From positions 710,027 through 770,026 of the forward strand of contig NW_019775069.1 in the NCBI RefSeq assembly GCF_001039355.2: a DNA stretch of 60,000 nt, in the 5' to 3' direction. Each line of letters begins with the position of its first letter. The first letter of the stretch is position 1. The DNA is from Lingula anatina (Eukaryota > Brachiopoda > Lingulata > Lingulida > Lingulidae). Positions 10,901-25,900 of this stretch are shown here, piece after piece. The notes beneath the pieces are model-generated. The model had not been told where the DNA came from. It saw only the letters and a program-made list of their open reading frames with translations, and made no database searches. Position numbers and translations under genes: made by a program.

Positions 10901-13900
10901 CTGCATCATTATGGGGATATGAATGGCTGAAAATAGATGACATCAAATCACATCTCTGTTTTTCAAAACTGTCCCCGGGATGTATAACTATATTGTTTGC
11001 CATTTTATAACCAAGAGCATAACACTGCTTAGTATACGCGTATGCGTGAAAGCATTCAATCTTAGTTTTCTGTCAAATTCAAAACCCTCTGTTTTCGATT
11101 CGCAAATGCCGTTTAAGTGTTTCAAAACAGAAAAAAGGCAAGATGCAAAGTTTTTAATAAACGGTAAACAGTGCTAAAACCATATGTCAAATATAAGAAA
11201 ATGCACATTTTATTGTTGTAACATTATTTTATACCTTTGGAATTATCAGCGTCAAAGGGTAAATGTTTTTGACGTGGATCATCAAGGCACGCTTACCACC
11301 TGCAACAGGAAGACACGGCGGTGGCCAGTGGTGCTCTTTTTCAACATGATTGATGTTGATGCATTTACAGGCTTCGTCATTTGGCCATGGAACTCAATGA
11401 TATAAAGGGTCTTAGTAAAGAGAAAATGTGATTTAAAAATATTAGCAAATAGATATTAGAATAGCTTATTGATCAACCCAATATTTTTATTCTGATAACA
11501 ACTAAATATCCAGATACATGTAGAACATTTCCATAAATTGCGGCTCAGTGTACAAAGCATACTAGTAATAGTTTCTACTGCACAAAATGCCATACCCTAC
11601 TAATTGGAGGATGCCTTCAGAGATTTCAGTGGCCTCTTTCCAAATAATCAGCGCTGAACTTTCCTAGCTGTGGAGGGGATTTGACTGAAAAACAGCCACA
11701 AAAATAGGTCTTATAATGCAATGAAAATAAACACACTAAAACATACGTCTTCCAGAAAGTGATAGGTTCAAATATATATATATATACATTTATTTTCGCA
11801 AAGATCAACTAAGATATTGCTTAGCGATGGGCACTTCTCTACAAACGCCATACACTGAAATGATATTCTATTTATGAGTGAAAATTGCCTTGAGGTTTTT
11901 TCCTATCAGTTCTGATTTATCTAAAAAGATTGCCAAGCAGTGGGACTTATCAGTATAACTGAATTATGTTATGGTATAAAAACCCATCGCGTTGAACATG
12001 TGCGCCTTTCCTATATCCTAGAAAGTTGCATAAATCTGGTTATTACACTGTACTGTCAATTCACGGAAACACAGCGGCCTGAAGAAAGCATCTAGGATAG
12101 GCAGATAAAGAAAACGATAAGACTGTCAGTTCATTTATGCTTTATTAAAAAACTTTTCTATACAACACACGATGCGTGCTGATTGCATATCTAAATTTGA
12201 TATTGTTGATATAGCTGCCTTTTCATGACTGCAAGTATTGGTTGTTTTGGCTTTGGAATCGGATTGAAATTTCATACTGATAAATGAAATAATGGTCAAG
12301 TACATGCCAACAGAGTTGTAGATCGTGTTAGTATTGGTAAATGTTTAATCAACTATTGCTCACAACAATGATAAAATTAATATCATTCTTAATTATCTTC
12401 AGTTGACAAAGACAGACACAAGGACATTTCCATTGATGAGAAAATCGCTTTTAAGTCCCGCCCCCTGTCAATCATTGGAGAAGAAGAAGAGGAGGAGGCT
12501 GAGAAACATGACAAAGAATCCACCAAGGAGGAGGAACTCAGAAAACAGCTTGGAAAGAAACCAGTGGCGGCACCACAGTTTGTCGAGAAACCAAATGACA
12601 TTACTGTCAATGAAGGGGAGACCATCACAATCACCTGCAAGATCTCCGGTACGTCAATTTTTAATTATTTTTTTTCTATTGCCTTTATTAAATGATATCC
12701 AAAACCCATTTTCTATGTCAATACTGGTGCCATAGGCGAATCTAGGAGCATAACTTTCTTGATGTTTCATGCTTGCATACGTAAGGCCGTAGCGAGACGA
12801 TACTATTTTCTATTCTTGTGACTCCACGACTGTGTACCCCCTACATTTCTGAAAACCCTGTAACCAATAATTTTTACCTGCAATAATACCATGCACAAAG
12901 ACGAGTATTTTTGACAATCGGTTATTTATTCAAATGTTATTAAATTAGTACAAATATTTATGTCAACGACAATCAAATTATTGGCCGATGAACGAGTTAA
13001 GGTTGACGTTAGCAGTGCAATTCTCATTGAATACATTGTACGGTTGGTTAGAGAAAGGCAGCGTGAACTTATGGCAGCATAAGGTAAGAGCATCTGGGAA
13101 CACGTGGGTGGAACTATGGACAGAGCCACAGGCAGTTGCTGTCTTATAGAAAGCAACAATACGACGCCCAGGGGAAGGCAACTTTGCTCCTGCGTTCTCG
13201 CACATGACTTGGCCCAATGGCTTCATAGCGCCTCCCGAGAGCACCTTGGAGGATAGAGACATGGATGAAAGCTTTAACTTTGCCAGGCGCTCACAGTCCT
13301 TTGGGCATCTTTGCAACACGTTGGAGCACTCAGGGGTGACGCCAGTGTTAACGTTGTTACAGGGGAATAGCTGACGCCGCTTCTTAGATTTGAAGAAAGT
13401 TGGATAGACGTGGGTGATTTTCTGGTTTCGGATACCGTCATCAATCCACAGGTCATCTCGTCTCTGCCCGTAGATGAGATCTGGAAGCTGAAGAAGCAAG
13501 GGTCCCGTTGTCGTGGACGCTTTCTCTTCGGCATGGAGACTGCACTGACATCTGTAAGGGGCAGACGTACAAGAAATTGATAACTCGAAAAAAATAAGTT
13601 CTACACGCCAAATTGGATGTTAAAAGCACAGGGGAAGCGGATATTGTATCAAAGTAAAGTCAGCTGCAAATGATAATCTTTGTGTGCTAAGCTTTCAAAA
13701 AATCTTATTAACACTACTCGCAAAATTAAAAAAAAAACGAAATCCAAGATCATGTGTGGAGCATGATAACGACAAGATATGATAATGTATTTTGACGTGG
13801 ATCACCGGTAATGAACAAATGATCCGAGAAACGCGTTTGGCTTCAGTATTTTAAATAAATGGACAGGGTGAAGTTGGCATTGGCCATGAAGAAAACGTGT

Positions 13901-16900
13901 CGAAAGCGCGATTAAATTCCGTTTTATTTAGTGTTAGTAAATCGCCTGCTAATGAATAAAATAAGCGTGATTATAACGTACCGTTCTGTCGCCTGTCCGT
14001 TTATAAGGCCTGTGAAATAACAATAGAAAAGGATTACATATTTTAAAAAACTCGTTTTTCCTCTCGATTGGAAATGAAATGTTGGAGTATGAAATATTTT
14101 CCAAGTATTTTCAACAATTTTCCACTACGTACCGACAATCGCATCTTTGAAGTACAAACTCGGAAATGCTATACATACTTTCTTTTCTGAAAAACTTAAT
14201 CAGATACACCTCACGTCATTTTAGAACAAACATGACATAAAAATTAATCTTCTAGTAAACAGGCTGATTTGATAACTAATGTAGCTATTCTTATTAGCTT
14301 TTACATCGTTTGAAAAACATTAACGAGGCATAATAGACATCAGCACATAATACAGAGAAATATAATATTAGATATGAGGACAACGCACTATACATGTACT
14401 AATGCACCCATTTGAATAAACCAAAACTGTTTGAAATAAGTGCGATTGGTGATAACACCTGTACATTAGAGGGGATGAAAATGAAACAAAGTCATGTTGT
14501 TTTAGCGGTTACAAGTTATCATTTTCCTTAGTAGGCCTATTTTAAAATGTCTACAACCTAGAAATATGTGTTTGCCAATTAAATTGATATCACGAAACAA
14601 ATGTGGCTAGATCAGCGCCGTTCTCATATTCTTTTTGGAGTAGAATTCTATTAGGAAAGCATATTATGTTGGTCTTAGCATAAAATTATTATATTCTATT
14701 ACCCCCATAGCATTCCATCGGTTTCACCATTAAGGATGCTATCTCTTCTTCACCATCCACGTCTCTGACTGACACTTGTTTAACTGGTAGATAGCGCTTA
14801 TCGTCCAGGTACCCCTCGTCGCTTCGCCATTCATAATCATTTATGTTGCAGTTACAATCCCTTCTAAATTATGAAAAAAAAACAGCATAATGTCCTTAAT
14901 GAAATATCAATTTTTCTACAGACTTATATTGTTTTCCATACATAATACTCTCGCCTACATTTCCTTCTAAAATATGCAAACAAACAGCAAAAAATACAGT
15001 ATAATGTTGTCAATCAAACATCAATATTCTACTGATTTACGTTGCTCTTTGTGCATTGTTGTTGGCCATGAGACCACGGCAACATATACCCAAAAAGGGT
15101 TGATTTGTAAGACAAGCAAAACTCCAGCGGAGATGGAAAAAACATAAAATATACAGGACACGGGCCTGTACCCAGGGGAGAGTTCGGGGGCTATGAACGA
15201 ATCGCCATTTTTGCCGGGAAAAGGTCTGCTCTGGGTAAAAATTGATCTTGATATACGAAGGTTTCACGGTAAGGGTTTTACTTTTCAAGTAAAAGAACCT
15301 CCCTTTGAAACTGCTGATTACGGACCTGGAACAATACGAGCTATTTTCCAATAAAACTATCGTACTACGTAGAGCGATCCAACTCCGTATGGACTCTCTC
15401 GCTGACTGCAATCAAATTAACAGATTAACACACACTTCCTTTTGTTTCCAACGTACGTGTATAATCTCTTGCTTTAATGTACACTGCTGAACGCCATTAA
15501 TTGGGAATGGGTCCCAAGAAATTGGAAGTAATTGAGAGAGAGAAAATAAGTGAGTAAGTCAGTTTTTTTCTATTATATGATTAAAAGAAAACGTTTCTAA
15601 CCCTGATTTATCACACCGGCCTTGCACGCCGCATGCGCACTGGGAACTATTGGTCGGAGCCCCACCCCAGTTGGTCATATTCCATCCTTGCCGAGACACC
15701 CACCAATGGTCTGAGCCTGAGTGGAAATTATACGCATGATGACAGTGAAGCTGCACGAATTGTCGACATTTACTGGAGACCTTAATGAGACTTTCAATTT
15801 GCGCCAATGTTGGCTTATATGTATATGTAATATCATGTGTATGACGACCTTCGTCATAAAAATTTATAGGTCGTGGCGTTTCGCCCCCTTGGTGTGTTAT
15901 GAGAGTGACGCCCTGGCCCGATAAGTCACCTCTGGTCGTACAAGTGACTTGGAACGGGTCCTCTCCCCCGGGGCCGTCAGGGTCGATGGTATAGACACCT
16001 TCCTTAAACTTGTCGCCAGAAAAATGACTTTGCACCTCCCCACACGTTCTGGGAACTACAAGAAATGCAAATTGCAAAAGACGACTTATTTGAGCGATCC
16101 ATTATCAATTTTTGTAAGTATCTTAACACAGATGTACATTAAAAAAGCGAAAACAAGAAGGAAATTACATCTTTATTTCACGTTTAAAACTTTGACAGGC
16201 GCGACTTCGAGTCTTTTCATGGTCAAAATAAATATGTATTGTACATTATTATATACATTTTACTTATTTGCAAGCTGTAGCGTAAATTTTAGAGCCAAAA
16301 GGTCCAGTTCGTCTTATTTTGCGTCCGAGTTCCGGAACCCGAGACGAATTCGCCCATTCAAAGAATAAGTAGAAATCACAATCTAATTTTTACCTACCTG
16401 CGCTGGGAACTACAGAGACAGCCGGAACAGGAACTCTCTGTAACTGTACATCTTTCACCGCGAGCAGAAAGAAAACCACGAGTAAAAACTTGAAACTCGC
16501 CATAAGGATACTTCTGCCTTAATAGGGTCTTAAATGACAGTGGTGAATAATTAGGCCGGGTTCCAAATATTATATGATAATATTCGCCCACACTGAGAAA
16601 GACGCCATGTGCAGGCATGCATCAAAGTTTAAGGGCAAGAGTTGAATTGGTCTTGATACTTAAATAGAGGTCTAGATGACACGGAAAGTAACAACCTTAT
16701 TTTTAACCCTGAAGAGCTCCAGATATTATTAACTTGCTAGGGAACACATTTTTTAACTACACATGTAATATATTAACTTTACATATATACTCCTATATGT
16801 CTATATACATAAACACACATGCACCCCCAGTCAGTTACATTACCCCCCCCCCCTTTTTTTTTCTACGAGATGTGAGCGGATCATAGTAGTAGTATAAGTG

Positions 16901-19900
16901 CCATCAGATGGGAAGATGCTCTGGACATGCCATTTAGGCCTACCCCTCATTGTAATACTGCATGTCCCAATGAGTAAAGTGGTCTGCACCGACCTAAAGC
17001 AGTCGTCATTTCCCTAGCCTATTTCAGGAAAATAATAGCCCAAACCAGTTCTATAAAATGTTTGTAAAGGAGGTTATAAAATATTTTGTTTATAGAAAGA
17101 CGTCTTATTTTTCTTAATTTTCTTGTTTTATTTACTTTGTATATTTCTGTCCAGGTGTGCCGAAGCCCGAGGTGATGTGGTTTAAGGGCGGAGATCCATT
17201 GTTCGCTGACGGAGAGAGAATTGAAATTGTTCAGATGGAAGACGAGTACACCCTTACCATTAAAGAAGCCAAACCTTCAGATGGCGGTGCTTTCACTGTA
17301 ACAGCGAGCAGTACAGAGGGCTCAGTGTATTACAATGTCAGCGTTAGTGTCATTGCTGTGAAGCGAGAGAAATCTCCCACACCAGAAAGGTAAACTAAGC
17401 TGCAATTATGACACCGCAGTTCGAGAATAAACTGTTTATGACCCACTTCTTACACGCGGAAAAATTTTTAGATATTGTTTTAATTAAGGTTACTAAGACA
17501 CCCATTTTTACCTCTTCATAGATATTTAGTCTATAACTGTGGTTAAGCAAGGAGTTATAACTCCTTGGGTTAAGCAAGGATGTATATTCAATATACGTCC
17601 TTCGGTTAAGTAAAATTGCCCGCGGTGATTAACTTTGTGTCACGTGACCACCTCGTGACTTTGTTCACTTCCGCCTTCTGGTGTACCAGTAAGTACTAGC
17701 TTGGACATAATAACAAATTATTATATCGTTATTATGTCCAAGGTACATGTACTAGTAATCAGGAAAGTTTACCACGTATGTATTGTGAGTTAATAAAGCG
17801 ATCGAATCTTTAGGGTGGCCTTGCTTCTCCATCTTGCGGTACATAATAGGAAATCCCCCATATAGAAGGAGTGAAAAAGACAGAAGAAACAAAGCCACTA
17901 TCATATAATAAACAACCAGATGTACTTAGTTTGCTTTCAAAATATGAGCCTTTGAGTCCTAAATCGTGTGGTATTATTACAGGGAGATACTGGAAGTTGC
18001 CCCAGAATTTATCAAGCAGCCACTCTCACAGAAGATAATTGAAGCTGAGAAAGTCAGATTTTCTTGTCTGGTACAAGGTAAGGAAAGAATCACAAATCAG
18101 TTAATGGAAATTCATTGGATAAATTGTTGAAATGGATTTGTAACAGATCAAAGTTTTTTCTTAAAATATTTTGCAAAACACTTATATATCACATCAAGAT
18201 AAATGCCAAATAGGTAAGTCATTAAACTACTTATTTATCATTTTTGCTTTTACTAGACCTATTTTGATAAGTGGATAACTATGAAAATATTGGATATATG
18301 ATTACACATATATTAAAATAATTTATGTCAAATGCAGGTAAACCAGAGCCAACAGTCACCTGGTTCAAAGATGGAAAACTTCTCAAATCTGACTCCCACC
18401 GTAAGATCTACAAGGCAGAGGGCCTCCATTTTCTGGAGCTCCCAAAAGCCTCCATTGAAGATGGAGGAGAGTATACCTGTACGGCTAATAACTCTGCAGG
18501 AGCAGTCTACTGCAATTTTGCTCTCACAGTGGAAAGTAAGTCTATGATTTTGGTAGAAATGTTTCTCAAATAACCATAAGGCCCTTGAACCAGACCACCA
18601 TCCAATCTTCCCTCAAAGACTAGTTTAACAAAAGATGCAACAAAAAATTCAGTCTATTTTTACCATGGATAAAATGGTGTTGGTCTACTAAAATGTAAAA
18701 TTGTCTGTCTTTTAGAGACCAGTAGTTACTGTATTTGAGGGTTAAGTTTTTGAAAATATGATTCTCCTTTGGTAAGAAATCACTTATTTGGCCATCAGAT
18801 TTTTTCATGTGATTGTAAGTCAGACTTGGATAAGCACAAGATAGAATAACCACTGGTGGGCAAAGGCTTTGTGGGTAGTAGAATTCTTTCTTTTTACATC
18901 AGATTTTTTAGGAAAGAAAGGGAAAGAAAAGTGCTGCTGTTCTGAGTTGATTATGTTTTGAAATAAGGGAATTTATGACATAACAATTTCATTAAATGCC
19001 TTTGATCTTTCTATTTAGCAGCATTTAAAAATGTTCTTTGGCATTGCTCTATATTTCCTTTCATTCTATCTTTTGAAGTATTCCTCTTGTGTCATAAAGT
19101 TTCCATTTCATTATTGAACAACCGTGGGGAAAATAAAATTGGTTGGTTTGATTTGGTCAATTAAAAATTTTTAGTTGTGTTGATTATGTTAGATCTTATG
19201 AATTTGATGTGACATTTAGTATTTCTCTAATAACTTTAACTCCAGCGGTGTCTGAACATGAAAGCAGTGCTGACCTTGACGAACAAGAAGCTTTGAGAAA
19301 GAAGAAGAAAGCTGCAGATGTAAGGAACAGTACTAGTGCAAATAATTTTTTATGCCACATGTCATTTAAGTTTTTTCATGATCACCTTTATCTGATATTC
19401 TGTGTATTCATGTTGTAACCCTTAGGGTGCTTTCCCAGAGATTTAGATCGATCTAAAGATTAAGATTTAGATCGACCTAACTCCCTGGGGGTTCAGGCTA
19501 AATTGCAGTCAGCCGAGCGGGCACCATAGTTAATTACCCCCTTACAGCTTTTAGTAGGCGGGACAGACGCCTAAGCCGGCCAAGCTGACAGTAATCTAGT
19601 GAGACTCCCCACAGGGATAGATCAATCTAAAAATCTATGGAAATGGGGTGTTAGATGTGGGATCACCAAGTGTATCTTCCTGCTGTCAGCAGGTGCAGCT
19701 ATGCTGTAACTCAGAAAAAAATGACATATTTATACCACTTGCTTTGAAATATTCACTTGGTTACATTTCCAACTGAATTATTTGATTCACTGCCTGGGTA
19801 ATTTATTTTGATTGTATGGTTGTTTATAATGTTTTTTTTTCCAAAGTGACAATCTAATTATCTTTTTATTTTGGTATCAATACCCAGGCTGTCCAGTTCA

Positions 19901-22900
19901 AGGAATACGCCTTGATTAAGAACTACACCGACCAGGCCAAAAAGATTGCCTTCAGGGAGGGAGAGATAGTCCAGGTCTTGGATGCCTTAAATCCAGATTC
20001 ATGGCTGGTCAGGAAGAAGAAAGCCAAAGAACAGGTGAGCTTCAAGTAAAAGTGGAGGGAAAGATATACATAAAATTTTGCCTATTTCTGGACCTGCAAT
20101 ATGTCTATCAATAGATGTACTATGGCTATGATGATGTTGACTTTTTATTACCTTTTTTCTTGGAAGAGGTCTAGCTGTCTTCACAAATAGTTTTCTTGGT
20201 TCACCTGAGTGATGTTTTAAATTTGTTTTAGTAGTTACAATTTCTGTTTTGATAATCATGTAAGATGTATTTTTCAAGGTAAAATGAATAAGGGTACCCT
20301 TTTTTGATTTAAAGAACGCTTGAGTAAAATAGGTTCAGGTGTTAAAACAAACCAAATGTGGTTTTTCTCTCATCTTCTAGGTGGCCTACATACCCTCAGA
20401 GTTCTTGAAGAAGAAGGATGGTGTCCCAGATGACAAACAGGCATGGAAAGATGCTCTAGAAGGTAGGGGACTTAAATTGATATGTATGCAAACTTGGGAT
20501 ATGAAAATTGACTATGGCCTATTAATTGGCTTCTGGCATGGAAAATGGGAATTAGTCATGCTGGATGTTTCAATATTATTTACTTGATTTTGTAAAATTG
20601 AAAAAATCATTGTTTCCTACAATTGTGGCCATGAAAATCTTACAACATCTGCTTTAAGTAGTAGCCCTGACATAAAGTCCTCCTGATATTTTAATGTCAA
20701 AATAATTGAAGTGAATCATTAATTTTTTAAAGAATTCAGCAAAGAAGATTCAGGTATTATCTTTTTATGATAGAATAGCATAAACAATATTACACTTAAG
20801 GACTTTTCTGCATTTAAGTGCATCTATACATGATATAAAATCCAAGTATATCTTTGTGTTGGTAGCCTTTTGCTAGCCACCTTATGCATGGGGGTAGCCA
20901 TATACACCATTTATCTTGAGAGAAAATACAAGCTGATGACCTTTAAGAGAGAGTTTTATCTCTGTGTGTACTATGGCAATGATGATGGCTGGTGTTATGA
21001 TGTGTGGTCTTTGGGTAATGTATGTAAACAAACTAGAAGAGATAGTGTAAACGTATCTCTTGACCATGACTGATGTTGCTTAATGATTTTGATATTACAG
21101 ATTTGCATTTGCTCTGCAGTAAATTTTCTGAGAATCTTTGCAACAACTGCAAATATGCTCAGGTTTATCAATTTATAGTTTCATTTAGATTTTTTTTTGC
21201 AGGAATAGACAAACAAGATATGGGTAATAGAAACTTTTTTGTCTGTTTCTTCAAAATCTGCAAGGTATATAAAGTGTTTGTTTTCTGATTACATTTGGCA
21301 AGAACAAAAGGCTGGAAGTTTGCCAAGGATATATTCTTTGTAGAGCATTGCCACTAGTACTTAGAGCATGATTTTAGAAACAACACAACAGAAATATACT
21401 GGTATGATGGATAGATAATGTTGTGCAAGGGATGAAAGATGTTTGTACATGTAATCCACATGCACGGATATAACTCCTTGAATCTCTGTGATGTCAGATC
21501 TGTATACATAACAGAGAGGTTCCCTAGAAATTCAGGTAAACATAAGTTGGAGGTTAGAAGACCCAGAGTCTAGAGGTTCTAAAGTAGGAGTGATGTATGT
21601 GCCTATTTTACCCCCTCTTTGCATTGTTTGCATTCCAAGTTGTTTATTCAACGCCTCTGAGTTACATTAGTTTACCTGGGCCTACCTTGAGTGGTTCAGT
21701 CAGATTTATGACTGGTGAAAGGTGTGCCCATGTATACATATTGCCAAAATCATTTGGAACTTGTTATTTATTCTGTGTACCTGATTCATCAAATGGTGTC
21801 CATTAAGTAGTTGCAGTGTTAGCCATGTTATGCTAAAAAATAACAAAACATAAACAGGTTATAAAAACCAAAAAAAAAAAAAAACTGTTTTATAGAACCA
21901 GTGCTGCTCTCAAGGTAATAATCTTAATAAGAAATAGACCTTATTTAAATTTTTCATTAGTAATGAGATTTGTTTGTTATTCATTTATTTAGATTTTGAG
22001 TATATACTTAGCAAAGATGGAAATATTTACCCTAAATTTTTAGGTCTTTAAGTAAAAATAAGAAATAATAATGAATGACTTATAAGTCATTTTGATAATA
22101 TTTACTACTAACGTTAATGAACAAAACAAAATTTTTCAACAAGCGTTTTAAGCAAAAATAATCAAAGTATACCTGGGATCTTTGATGTTATAAAAAACAG
22201 ATTTTCAGCCAACTGTTTTAATCCACTTCATCAAATGGATAAAACATGTGGATGGTGAAATGCAGATGTTGAAATCTTGCAATATGTTTTAAGTTTATTT
22301 ACAAGGAAGTGTTAATTAGAGAAAGACACAGATCTTACATAACTAGCTATAGTGTCTGGGATGAAGAAACTTGTAAGAAAGGCGTTTTCTGAAAATTTAT
22401 GCATTTTCAGTGCATTTGAAGCTAAATGAATATGGTGATAAAAAAGTCACGCTCTTATTAAATGCCTATGTATATATATAGTGCCCATTGCTCATGTTAT
22501 GGAAACTAAATAATGTGGATGGTTAAGTTTTGTAGAAAAAGATAAATCTATTAAGGAATTGGTAAATGTTATTTACAATTTCAAACTGATAAATAAGATA
22601 ATATTTCAAGTAAATTCTTATGAAGCATGGAATTGCTATTGAATTTTCCTCATCACTCACTTCCTAGAATGCACCAACAGGCATAAACTGGTTCTTACCA
22701 GATGATTAACTAACTCCTCAACCAAATGATTTAATGTTAAAAGTATTAGCTAGACACAGGATGTTGAATACTTTAGACTGCAGTCTGCCCTAATATGGGT
22801 GCTGTGATATTTTGGTGGAGTGGCGTAGGCTGAGTGATGCTCCTTTTGAACAGCATTAACTGAGCCATTTTGTTGCTTGGCAGTGTAATCCCACTGAGCT

Positions 22901-25900
22901 AGAGGTGTCTCAAAGGGCAATGTACCCTCCTGTACAGACTCTAGAATAATATTATTTCTGTGATATGTATTGCATATTTGTAGTAAATTGGTGCTTTGGT
23001 AATCAGATTGGCTTTTTGATTAAATGTAATGGTGGTTTTTAAACAAGTTATCTTTTAAAAAAAAATCATAATCAGACTTACATGTAATTTCATTTGCCAT
23101 ATAATAAAATATAATAGATACTAAAGTATTTGAAATTAATTATGTATGGATGATAAGAATAAAAAATATAATAACAGTTTCTCACTACAAAATGTTGAGT
23201 AGATAAGAAAAAAAAAACATCTGTCAGAGATAGAATGATTCACCTTGTCCTTGAAAATGTATGTGGAAGCTTTTTCAAGGCACCTACTGTAGAACTGGGT
23301 TCACCTTGCTTAGCCCAGGCAATATTAGCACTAGTAATTGCATTCTTAGTCAGGTTGAGTAAAATTTGTTCTGATTTCTGAGAGTGCTGTCATGATGGGG
23401 GTGTATGTTCTGGACAATAATATGTGACAGCTGACCTAATAGTTTGGGGGGTGGGGCTGTCAGCTAGGATTTTTCTTGGGGGGGGGGGGTAAAGCTAAAA
23501 GAAGATGCCGATTTTTATAACCTGACAGAAAAAAATACACTAGAATTTTAAAAAAATGTTAACTGTTAATGATCAGTAACAAAAGTTTGGTAAAAAAAAA
23601 ATAAAACCCGAAGAGAATGAAGTCATTGTATGTGTTCTACATCAGGAACTACTCATGTTTTGATTCACATAATTGAATTTATTAAAGAGAATGGTTCTTG
23701 TAAACTAAGATGCGGGTTAAGTAAGTAGAGAAAGATAACCAGAGAAATGTCCATGGTTAAGAAGATACCCTCATGGTCAGTCAGAGGGCAGTTAGGGGAA
23801 TGGATAAAATTCAAAGATAAGGAAAGTTAGGTAGAATTTCTTCCATCTCATTGTTTTTTCATTTCCACTGAGAATAGAGCACCGATTTTTCTTCAAATAA
23901 ATTTGTATATTATTTCATGTAAATTTTCTGTTTAACTTGGATGTCATGTGTTGCCAGATGTTTAATGCCAGGCTCTTGTTACGATAAATTCTTTAAATAA
24001 TGAGTAAATAAAATACTGGTAACTTTGTATGAATTTTTCTCCAGAAATCTCTGAGGTGAAGGATCGGGACCGAGCCAAAGGCAAACAAGCCACCCCAGAA
24101 CTGGTAGACACTTCCTCTGATGATGAAAAAGTAGCTGAAGGAGAGGTGAGAAGTACATCTGGTGAATCTTCTTCAGCCAATGGCCACCAACATTGAAAAT
24201 TAAATGCTTTTTGAATAAAATGTTTTTTTTTTGTTTTTTTGATAATTAAGATGTTGTCCAAAGACAGTGTTTTTTTTTACTTTCTATAAAATATGTAATT
24301 TTAAATAATACTTTCGCATAAATAAAGGATATTTAATTTATGTTGATTATTGGTGCAGGTTTCTGCCAAGAGTGTGACAAAATGAAATAAGAATTAAGCT
24401 GGTTGAAGAAACATGCAAATAAAACTCACATAGATTATTATTATTATTATTATCACAATGACCTTTCTGTGTGTTTTAATGTAATTCCATCCATTTATTT
24501 GCAGAAATACCCCATCTATGTAGCAGTGGCTGACTACATCCCACCTAAAAAGCAGAGGGACAAGGTCCAGCTGACCGAGGGTCAGTTTGTGGAAGTCCTG
24601 GACAAAAAGAACCCAGAATGGTGGCTTGTCAGGACCAAACCCACCAAGTTACACCCGGCCAAGCAAGGCTGGGTACCGGCCAGTCGCCTGGAGAAGAGGG
24701 ACGGGGCTGGGCTTGTGGACAGGAGAAACACAAGAGAGGTGTTCAGGGAAGACATCATACAGATCACCAACAAGGGGCAGGAGGCTAATGTGAAGAGGAG
24801 GTGCTTTTTTTGATAGATCTTTTTTGGTTTTATTTTTTGCTCAGTTTTTGTTTATGTCACTTTCTTTGGATAATTTTTATTTGGTGCAAATAATAAAGAT
24901 GGACTTAATGCCCTGCATAATTAGGTTGTTTTCTTGTTTTGATGAGAAAGTATGTTTGGCTGCTTGTCATATCTGATACAAACATCAATTAAAGCCTTTT
25001 ATGATATTTTGAAGCTCCATGTTACTACTATAAGAAGAAGTTTTCTCATTTGATTTGTCACAGTGTTACACATCACTTTCCTATTTATTTCAGGTATGCT
25101 CTGAAGGAACTGTTGGAATCTGAACATGACTACCTGAACAACTTGCACAATGTGGTCGATACTTGTATCCCTCCACTAGAGGGAGCAGATGTACCAGAGC
25201 CCATTAAAGGCAAGAAAGACCTCATCTTTGCCAACTTGGAAGACATAATGCAGTTCCACCAGGAGTAAGTTGAACATCTCTTTTTATCATTCAAAGGGTT
25301 ATTAAGCGTTGGTACATTTGACCATATTTTGAAGTCAGAATAAAAAAAATAAACAGTCACAAATTTTCTGACAAAATTCTTGTAATCTGGTTTGGCATTT
25401 CATGGAAAAATTTAGTACAATTTAATTGTTGTTGGCTTTTATGCAAATCAATAGTCTTAATTACCTTATTGACAAGACTGATCAATCTTATGGTATCCTG
25501 CAAAACTTGTCTTCTTAAAAATGACTGTAAGGTACCTAAACAACTTCCGTAACAGTTTCTGTAAAATAAAACTGTGAGTTTTTATTTAGTGCTTGACTAA
25601 CAGTAATTTTAGAATTTCCTTGGTTGATATTTCCTCTTTTTTCAATATTACAGCACTTTCCTGCCCCAGATTATGGCCTGTACCAGTGAGCCAGAGGCCC
25701 TGGCAGCCTTGTTCCTCAGTCAGAAAGCTAAACTGGAGGAGTACATCCCATACCTGAAGAACAGAAAAGCTGCTCTGAAAGTCCTCAATACTGAACCAGC
25801 CAGAAAATTTACCAAAGTAAGCTACATTTCATGAAATTAATTACTTGCTCTGACAGTGTTCAGCAGTTGGATATAACTATGTGAGATAATTATTTCATTC

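Noticed and set aside
13274-13534. Alternative minus-strand frame over the nested gene's last exon (contains KRKRPRQRD)
   Set aside because: It would follow if exon 3 spliced directly to exon 5. The 28-nt exon with good splice sites restores the longer, Cys-patterned frame, which ends near a polyadenylation signal.
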